64,000 bases of DNA from Voacanga thouarsii (lineage: Eukaryota > Streptophyta > Magnoliopsida > Gentianales > Apocynaceae), in NCBI GenBank assembly GCA_026120185.1, contig JANUWF010001272.1, positions 2,294,001-2,358,000 on the forward strand, given 5' to 3'. This document shows, piece after piece, positions 56,306-64,000 of the stretch. The translations under genes and the position numbers were made by a program. How positions within the stretch are numbered: position 1 is the first letter of the stretch; each line of letters opens with the position of its first letter. The notes below the pieces were generated by a model, which had not been told where the DNA came from, did not search any database, and saw nothing but the letters and a program-made list of their open reading frames with translations.

Positions 56306-57183
56306 TAAGGAAAAGCTTGATTCCCATCAAAGCTTGAAAGCAAGCAAAATGAGCCCTACAAAGTGAAGAAAAAGAAAACAGAGAAAAATCCCGTCACTCA
56401 AAGAATTGCTCCAAAAAGGTCTTTAAATTTTTGTTATTTCTTGATTTTTCTATTGGGAATTTGCTCCTTGATGTTGGTATAATCCTTGGGAACAAATTTA
56501 TCTTGTGATTGTGGTGAAATTTGGCTTGAATACGGTTGAAAATTCTGGTTATTCTTAAGTGACGAGATTGCAGTCGAGGTGTTTGATAAATATTTCGTGA
56601 GAGTGTTTTTTGCTATAGTTGGGACCTTTGATTCTTGATCTTCATTCCTTGGGTTTTTGTGACTTAGTATATCACTCTAATGTTGAATTCCATGTTCATT
56701 GAACTCAATTTCTCTATTGCACACTTGTGACCATCTTGTTATTCATCATCCTAGTTCTAGTCGTTCTTGTTTCTTTGTTCTTGATAATTTGTGATTGTTT
56801 CTTGCTTAGAAGTGTTTCTTGTGCATTTATTGTTTGTTCTTATGTTGATTGAATCCACTTTCCTTGAAATTCTTGATTAAAAACTTATTTGCTTGAGATG
56901 CCCAACAAGTGTTTGTTGAAATTCCCCTAAGACCCCTTAATTGGAAAATTCTTTTGATTTCTGTGATTTACTAAATTAGACTAAAATTTTAGCTATTGGG
57001 GAGAATTGGGATTGAATAAGAAGGCTTGAGTGTTGAGAAAAAGGTAAAAGGGTGAGCTTATTATTAAAAGAGCCTAAGAGAGCAAACATGAGCGTGGAGT
57101 AATTAACCTTGAGAGCCAACACGCAAGGAAGTGCAGTGAGGATCTATTTTTCTTTCTAATCCCTTTGTTTTGCAGGTATAAGT
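56306..57183 (+). other. E6 leader without recognisable gene
   Basis: Noncoding, T-rich. It ends in CCCTTTGTTTTGCAG at about 57175, which looks like a splice acceptor just before the gag frame opens. No ORF with family resemblance. Confidence 0.5.
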
Positions 57184-58510
57184 AAATATTCCATTACCAG
57201 GGCCCATGAACAAGAGATCTCTAGACCTAACCCAAGTGGACCTAGTAGGCCTCAAGAAGAACCCATTGATGCTAGGGGTTTGCGTGAGGACTTACAAGCT
57301 ATGATGAGGACTATGCAAAGTAAATTCCAAAAAATGACGAGGGAGTTGATAAATCATCTTGGACAATCTTCTACCGTTGCACAAAGGAGGGGCCAAGAGC
57401 GATTTGAAGTGCCAAGTCCAAGGATGAGGGATGGTGATGCCCATACTCCTCTGTTACATGCCCAACAAGGGGAAAAGTACGATGAACATTCAATTGGGGG
57501 ATTCCAACAAGCTCCTATGAGAAGAGGGGGACATGACTTGAGAGGAGGATGAGGAAGAGGCCAAGGAAGGAATGGATGGATTAATATAAGGGGGCTAGAA
57601 CGAGAGTTTGAGGGAGTGGATGAGTGGTATGAGGGGGAACAAGTTGTGGACTTTGGGGAACATCATAAAGGATAGGGTAATAGAGGAGAAAGGAGAAAAG
57701 GAAATGAAGTGGAGAGGGAGTTGAACCATATTAAATTGAAAATGCCTACATTCTATGGCAAGAGTGACCCCGAAGCTTATTTTGAGTGGGAAAGCAAAAT
57801 GGAGATATTTCTAGAAAGCCATAACTATAGTGAGAGGTTAAATGTAAGGTTGGCTATTTTGGGATTTTCGAAGTATGCTTTGGTATGGTGGGAGCAAGTT
57901 AGTGCTCAAATGAGAAAAATGGGAGTGGAAATCGTGGCTAGTTGGAATTTGTTGAAAGATGTGATGAGGGCAAGGTATACACTACACTATTACTACAATG
58001 ATCTCTACCAAAGGCTCCAATCACTCAAGTAAGGGAACAAAAGTGAGGAAAATTACCATAAGGAGATGGAAGTTATGTTAATGAGAGCTCAAATCCATGA
58101 AGATCTTAGAGCAACAAGAGCAAGATTTTTGTGAGGATTAAATAGGGAGACTGCCAATTTGGTGGAATTGCACCCTTATGATCGATTGGAGGTTGTGGTA
58201 CATGCCGCTATGAAGATTGAAAGGTAATTAAAGAGGAGGGCATTTACTAGACCATCACTTCCAAACCCCAACACAACTAGCAAGTTGCCAACTAAGAAGG
58301 ATGAAGTCCCTAAACCATTTCAAAGGGACTTCAACAAACCTAGGAAAGCTTGGAAACCTAAGGAAGATTGGAAGCCTAGGAAGGAATGAAAACCTAAGGA
58401 AGGATGGAATAAGGACAAGGGGAAAGCCATGGAGAGGCCACAAAGGAATAGAGATATCAAGTGTTTTAAGTGCCTTGGATATGGACATATTTCCCATGAG
58501 TGTCCAAGTA
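57184..58510 (+). pseudogene. E6 gag pseudogene
   Basis: The frame opens near 57184 without a clear ATG, reads EQEISRPNPSGPSRPQ and then the 57280-57552 segment, a stop, and the capsid part at 57709-58032: IKLKMPTFYGKSDPEAYFEW, EIFLESHNYSE, YALVWWEQ, MRARY. A zinc knuckle CFKCLGYGHISHEC (CX2CX4HX4C, complete) lies at about 58460-58501. Stops at 57550, 57675 and 58030. The wording is of the CRM/Reina-like chromovirus type, different from E1-E3. Confidence 0.8.
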
Positions 58511-58647
58511 AGAGAACAATATACAATAATCCCTATGGTGAGGTCTCTATCAATGAAGAAGAAGGGGGAGAAAGATACCAAGGAGACTAAGAGGGAAGTG
58601 GAGATGAGGAGAGTGATGAGGGGGAAGTTGTTGGTCAAGAATACTCA

Positions 58648-59286
58648 TTGGTGGGAGTCACAAAAAGGTCATTGAGTTCACAAGCCATTAAGGATGAAGA
58701 CCACCAACAAATAGAGAACATTTTCTATACTAGGTGTCTAATCAACAAGACTCCTTGTAGTGTCATTGTAGATAGTAGGAGTTGCATTAACATGATTAGT
58801 GCAAACTTAGTTGAAGAGCTGGACATGAGTTGGATTAAACACCCCAAGCCCTACAAATTACAATAGTTGAACGATAGTGGGGAAATAAGAGTAAACAAGC
58901 AAGTGTTGGTGTCTTTTGAAATGGGAAAGTATAAGGATGATGTGCTATGTGATGTGATACCCATATAAGCGGGTCACTTGCTACTAGGGAGACCTTGGCA
59001 ATATGATAGGCATGTAAAACATGATGGGAGGAAGAACACTTATTCCCTACTCAATGAGGGAACTAAGTTTACCCTCACCCCCATAGCCCCTAGTAAGGTG
59101 AACAAAGACCAAAGAATCATGAAAGAAAAAGAAAATAAGAAGGGAGCGCAAGAAATTAAGCAAAAGCAAGAAATTGAGAGGAAAGAAAATGAGAGGCAAG
59201 AAAAAGAGTTGAGAGAGAGGATAAACAAACAAGTGCCATTAACAATTAAGGATAGGAGTGAGCAAGGACAAGAGAAAGGAAGTTAA
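58648..59286 (+). pseudogene. E6 protease region
   Basis: YTRCLINKTPCSVIVDSRSC at about 58725-58790 is the aspartic protease core; where the family has DGGS or DSGA, this copy has DSRS, so catalysis is doubtful. Then LLLGRPWQYDRHVKHDGR (58980-59030) and a highly charged linker rich in KE repeats (59100-59280). Two in-frame stops. Confidence 0.75.
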
Positions 59287-59292
59287 AAAAGA

Positions 59293-60104
59293 GTGAATTT
59301 CATTGCAAAAAAGAGTGAGGTCATAGAGGCTATAGAAGTTAAGGAACCGGTTATTCTTCTTTTATGTAAAGGTTCTTATGTTTCTACTAATGAATTCACA
59401 TTATCTTTGCCTCATGAAATTGCGGCTATTCTTCAAGAATTTGAAGACGTTTTCCCAAATGAGGTGCCCGGAGGACTACCACTATTAAGAAGAATTGAGC
59501 ATCAAATCGACTTTGTGCTTGGAACTGTCATCCCCAATCGACGGCACATAGAAGCAATCTGGAGGAATCCAAGGAATTGCAAAAGCAAGTGGAAGCATTG
59601 CTTGAGAAGGGACATGTGAGAGAGAACCTAAGCCCATGTGTGGTTCCGGTTCTCTTGGTGCCCAAAAAGGATGGGACATGGCATATGTGTGTAGATTGTC
59701 GCGCTATCAACAATATAACGGTAAAATACCGCTATCCCATTCCTAGGCTAGATGAGTTGCTTGATGAGCTATTTGATGCATGCATTTTCTCAAAAATTGA
59801 TTTGAAATTCGGTTATTACCAAATTAGAATAACAGAAGGGGATGAATGGAAAATAACTTTTAAAACTAAACAAGGGTTGTATGAATGGCTTGTCATGCCC
59901 TTTGGATTGTCCAATGCTCCTAGTACTTTTATGCGTCTAATGCACCATGTTTTGAGGGAATTCATTGGAAAATTTGTTGTTGTGTACTTTGATGATATAT
60001 TAATTTATAGCAAATCATATTTGGATAATTTAAAGCATGTTCAAAGTGTACTTGTTGCCCTCCGAATGGAGAGATTGTATGCTAATATTGAGAAATGCTC
60101 TTTT
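59293..60104 (+). pseudogene. E6 reverse transcriptase, cut by E7
   Basis: First frame 59293-59619 with FEDVFPNEVPGGLP; a frameshift near 59570; then 59577 onward: [50 protein letters not shown] and the active site YFDD in [13 protein letters not shown] (about 59975-60010). The reading is clean up to CSFCE and ends abruptly at 60104 where the E7 LTR begins. The rest of RT, RNase H and integrase are outside the window. Confidence 0.85.
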
Positions 60105-60359
60105 TGTGAAATCCCAGTCGAAACCAACCTTAGAGTAAGGGGGTTGGGATGCATATCATAATTTATTTCATGGTTAAATATATTCTCATATGAATTTTTA
60201 TGTGTTCTGGATTTGAATTTTATTGTCTTGAAGTCTTGTTGGTGAGTATTGTGTGAGAGGGGCAAAATGGTAATTTTTGCCCGAGGTGAAAATAGGGAGA
60301 TAGCCTGTGGATTGAATAGAAAATAATTTTTCTAGTAGAAATAGCAACAAGAGTTGTTG

Positions 60360-60414
60360 TGGTGTAGTGGTTAGAGCTTTGGAATTAATTCTTGAGGTCT
60401 TGGGTTCAAAGTCC
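60360..60414 (+). other. tRNA-like A-box/B-box module in E7
   Basis: TGGTGTAGTGGTTAGAGC (A-box-like) and, 42 bases further on, GGGTTCAAAGTCC (B-box-like). This is the best tRNA-like match in the window. The flanks do not pair as an acceptor stem, so it is not called as a tRNA gene. Confidence 0.5.
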
Positions 60415-62053
60415 ATCATAGAAGCTTTAGCGTGAGAAAATTTTATTTTGCTTGGGAAAGGATGGTTTCGGCCTTAATGGCCTAGATTAATGTGGTGATA
60501 ATGTTCTAGGAGAGACATGATGGAAGTAACCTCATTCCACTCCTTTTACTCTTCTCGAAATTCTTATAGGGAAAATCATTCTTCATTGATCTCTAGTTTT
60601 CCTTAATTTCAACTCATTGGTTTGATCAAAATGTTCTAGCCTTTTTCTTTCCAGAAAATTCAGTAAAGTACTGAGGTCTTTTAGGATCGAAATGTCTTGG
60701 TAAAAGACTCCTTATGGTCTGAAAAATATGGAAGAGTTGTGAGGAATTTCAAGAGGAAAAATCCCCCTAGTAAGCTTGCTGAAATTTTCCTCTAGCTTAG
60801 TTCATCTTTCTTCATAGAATGAGCTGGAATTTTCCAGCTTGTTGTACCTTCAAAAGGGCGAAAATTCTAGCTCACATTCCCTCCCAAATGCTACCAGAAA
60901 AATTGTCTTTAGGATCAGTTTAAAACCTGAAAGTTTTGGCCCAATTTCGGACTGCTCAAGCCGGAGCAAAACAGGAAAAATTCCTGTACGAAAATCAACT
61001 TTTAGAGCTCCAAACCAAGTTGTTTTCTCCCAGATTTTGTACAGCACCTTAGCCATGTTTTTCCTCCATAAAGAAGGCTGGAAACCAGCCTTGAATACCC
61101 CTGAAATTCCCTTCAAAACTCACTGCAAAATGGCTTTGAACAGCAAACGAAAATCTGCCAGAAAAATCACTGTGCAGCGAAATTTCTGTGCAGATTTTTG
61201 CCCAGCTTGTTTCCTATCTCTCTTCCAGCCAAAACACAAACCTTAAGCTGTCAAAACCTTCCTTAAACCTCCATCAACAGATCTCCATTGATCCCCTTGA
61301 ACTTCTGCACGAAATTCTATTAATGGCTGTCCGAAAATCTCTTAAACAAATTCCTGCAATTTAGCTTGCTTGATTTCCAAAATTTCAGCCTTCTTGTTTA
61401 GCAACCTTCCATAAAATCTTACTCAATTGACCAGTGCTCTTCTTCACCATTAAGAACCCTACTTTCGGCCACCATAAGCCTCCATAAGTCAGCATTAATC
61501 CCACGAAATTCTGCTCAAACAATCAGCCATGGAAGATTTCCAAAAGCTGTCCAACAATCAAGATATTTTTGGAATATTTAGTTTCCAAATTCACTTCCTA
61601 AAAATATTCTTCAAAGATTGTAACAACTAACCTTTCCTTTTCCCTTCCAAATCAAATAATCAACCTTCTAAACCCTACAAAAATTCATCCACCCATATCT
61701 CTCACAAAAATTCAGCAGCTGCGCATTACCATATCTCGATTTTCTTCAACCTTCAAGAACACACACTACACCAAGAACACCTACTATTTCCTTTCACCTA
61801 ATACCTCTCCAAATCACTTCAAACTACCTCTAAAAATTCCAAATTTCATCTATTCATTGCTGTGAGTCCATCCGTACCATTTTTAACATCAAACTCCAAA
61901 ATCCAACTAGCACTTTTGGATAAAAAACCAGAAATTTCTATTAAGGTCAAGAACACCTTCAAGGTAAATTTATTCTAACAACTTCATCTTCTCCAATCTT
62001 GATCTATAGTGAGAGCCTATGTGAATAAGCAGGCTAATGGTCTCTCTTTCTTT

Positions 62054-62060
<7 letters not shown>

Positions 62061-62120
<60 letters not shown>
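62061..62120 (+). repeat. (TC)30 microsatellite
   Basis: An uninterrupted run of about thirty TC units inside the E7 LTR. S2 has only a short (GA)n at the equivalent place (about 46150). Confidence 0.95.
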
Positions 62121-62122
<2 letters not shown>

Positions 62123-64000
62123 GGCCGAAAATTCCCCTCTCTTGGCCGAATGACTTTTTCTCCCATGAACATGCTTTCGCCATCTCCCATGGACAAAGTT
62201 AGACATCTAGGAGTTGAGATCCATTCTTAGCTCCTTCAAGGCATTCATCAACTAAGTAAGTACCTTCAACCTTTCTTTTAAACTCTAGATTCATGTCTCT
62301 AGAATGATGATGATAGTAGGTGGATGGCGATAGGATTTAAGTATATATATATATTGTTGAGAATGAAGCATGAATATATGTATGATTGTGAAGGAGATGG
62401 GATTTATGCATGGAAGGATTATCTTCGATGATTATATGATGATTTGAGGTTGATGCATGCCATAGGTAATATTTGTGATGAAGTATGCTAGAGATTATGC
62501 CACCTTTGGTGAATAGGATTTATATTCATGTTGGATTATTGAAGCCATGATCTTATTTATGCTAGTAGGGGTTAGATCATGTTTTGATAAATTGAGATCT
62601 ATGCTTGTATGCATGATTTGGATGATTTGATGAATTGAAGGGTTGTATATGTTTATGATTGTGGTTAGCTATAGGAATATGAGCATGATCTAGTTGTCCC
62701 TAAGCTAAATTTTATTTCATTAATAAAATATTTAATAATATGATTTTTCTAGTAAAAATTTGAAAACCATGGGAAAATGTGGATTTGGTCTTTTATATAA
62801 AATAGTGATATTTTAGTCAAATAAATAATAGTTTTGCTAGAAAAAAAATAAAATCAATTAAAGCATTTTATGGAAATAATTATAATTAATAAAATATTTA
62901 TTACTAAAATTTTAATTATTATCTTTTAATCAAAACCCATTAAGGATTTGCTTATTATTTTTCAAGCAAGACTCATTAAATTTATTTTCAACAAATTTTA
63001 GCTATCAATTATTTTCTAACAACTAAATTATTAATAAATCATTATTTTACCTAATATTACCTTGGACCCTTTTTCAAATAAACCATAATTTATTTTTAGC
63101 AAGATTTAAACCTTCAACTTTTTGTACCTATTTCTCAAAGTCTAGTTATTTTAATATCAAACTAGATTTATTTTATAAACCCTTTTATTTATTATTAAGC
63201 CTTAAAGCTTGGGACACTAGGGATATAACTGTAGTAAGTTGAGTTAGTTTTATTTGAGAAAGTGAGTCTTTGGCTTGAGTTTGATTGTGGTTTGTATTTA
63301 CCCTATGTGGGTCAGGTCAACTATTGGAGACCTTTATTGTGAGCAAGGATCAAGTAAACTCCTGCATAAAACCTGTTTGATGCAAAAATGATTCTTTTTA
63401 TGGCAAGCCAAATGTAGAGTGCATGGTCACTCATTTCTGTAAAGGCAATTGAGGATTATTTCCATTCTCATTTCAGACAAATAAATTATTTGTAAATCAA
63501 GGGGCGGTTTTACTCAAAACCTAAAACTCTTTCTAAAACCAGTTTTGCCCCAAACTTTGGAAAACCTTAATTGCCATTTTCAAGTGGAACTGTGTTTTGT
63601 TCATTTTCTCCCCAAGTGGGATATGTTACGTTGAGTACTCAGCAAGGGTAGGCTAGTAGTACTAGTTTTGAAGAGCAAGAGTGAGTCTTCTGGCAGGAGG
63701 CCACCTCCAGAAGATAAGCTCAACTTAGAGAAACGTCAGTACTACTTAGTCAGGCCGGTCCGAGCTAGCAATTTGTTTTATTTTAGTCAAGTGACTGTGT
63801 TTTGCTGGAATGGACACCCAGTTGTTGGTTGGGTATAGTGAAGGAGGAGTATCTTGCCCAGTAGGCCGATCACCTACTTTTGTCAGTCTGCACAAAGTGT
63901 TAGGCATTCTGACCGGTATGTTAGGCTAAAATGTAGGTTTTTTGAGAGGTGGATAGGGGGTAGCCAGCACCGGTTCCAGTACCTTAACCGACACCGGTTT

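Larger units (their letters stand above)
60105..64000 (+). mobile_element. E7: long Tekay-like LTR, cut by the window end
   Basis: Starts TGTGAAATCCC inside the E6 RT and matches S2 (reverse complement of 48055 downward) along its length. Contains a tRNA-like module (60360-60414), GA/TC-rich leader, a TC microsatellite, a donor-like CAA followed by GTAAACTCC (63354), GTTGAGTACTCAGCAAGG (63631) and the TCTTCTGG hairpin block (about 63680-63720). Whether it is a solo LTR or the start of a full element cannot be told. ORFs of up to 135 codons (e.g. 60839-61246) show no family resemblance. Confidence 0.85.

Noticed and set aside
60352..60424. A real tRNA gene
   Set aside because: The A and B boxes are present but no 7-bp acceptor stem or anticodon stem can be paired convincingly; reported as a tRNA-like module instead.
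60839..61246. 135-codon plus-strand ORF in E7
   Set aside because: It lies inside an LTR, has no domain, and is not preserved in the matching S2 sequence as far as I can read it.

Overview
This window looks like a piece of an AT-rich higher-plant (probably eudicot) nuclear genome, made almost entirely of nested and decayed LTR retrotransposons. I found no convincing host gene. The evidence for a plant is: Ty3/gypsy chromoviruses with 3-4 kb LTRs and a tRNA-Met primer site (Tekay/Del type), Athila-like elements with a tRNA-Asp-type primer site, a CACTA transposon end, a plant caulimovirid fragment and a plant-type 5S rRNA-like sequence. Names E1-E7 and S1-S3 are mine. The species cannot be told from the sequence.

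Layout, left block (1-24971). E1 is an old Tekay-like element: 5' LTR 69-3976, decayed interior 3977-8403, 3' LTR 8404-8667 continuing at 23095-24971, where it is truncated. Into this 3' LTR a second Tekay-like element, E2 (8668-23094, 5-bp target duplication TGTTT), has inserted. E2 consists of LTR A (8668-11350 plus 14571-15215), an interior (15216-19786: acidic leader ORF, gag, RT-RNase H, integrase, chromodomain) and LTR C (19787-23094). Solo LTR S1 (11351-14565, duplication ACACC) sits inside LTR A.

Middle block (24972-36717). Decayed gypsy fragments with a 5S rRNA-like sequence lead into E3, a third Tekay-like copy with gag, integrase and chromodomain remnants and a 3' LTR at 28788-32309. 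Then come a stretch without recognisable genes, an endogenous caulimovirid protease/pre-RT fragment on the minus strand (about 33783-34570), microsatellites, a CACTA right end (to 35841) and the tail of an old Athila-like LTR with its primer site.

Right block (36718-64000). E4 (plus strand, 36718-48459) is Athila-like with gag and a plant-transposon-protein ORF but no pol; solo LTR S2 (43853-48055, minus, duplication GAAAG) lies in its 3' region. E4's 3' LTR is cut at 48460 by E5, a minus-strand relative that has pol but lacks the extra ORF. E5 is cut by solo LTR S3 (53356-55086) and by E6 (55274-60104, plus strand, CRM/Reina-like gag-PR-RT). E6 is cut in its RT by LTR E7 (60105 to the window end).

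The most interesting signals are in the LTRs, not the proteins. They are: a donor/acceptor pair conserved in position across several LTR families, as if the LTRs carried an intron; tRNA-like A-box/B-box modules; two hairpins whose arms change together; a GC-rich GGCGCC motif shared by Athila-like LTRs and E6; and the complementary gene content of E4 and E5. No element here appears intact, so any activity would need proteins supplied in trans.
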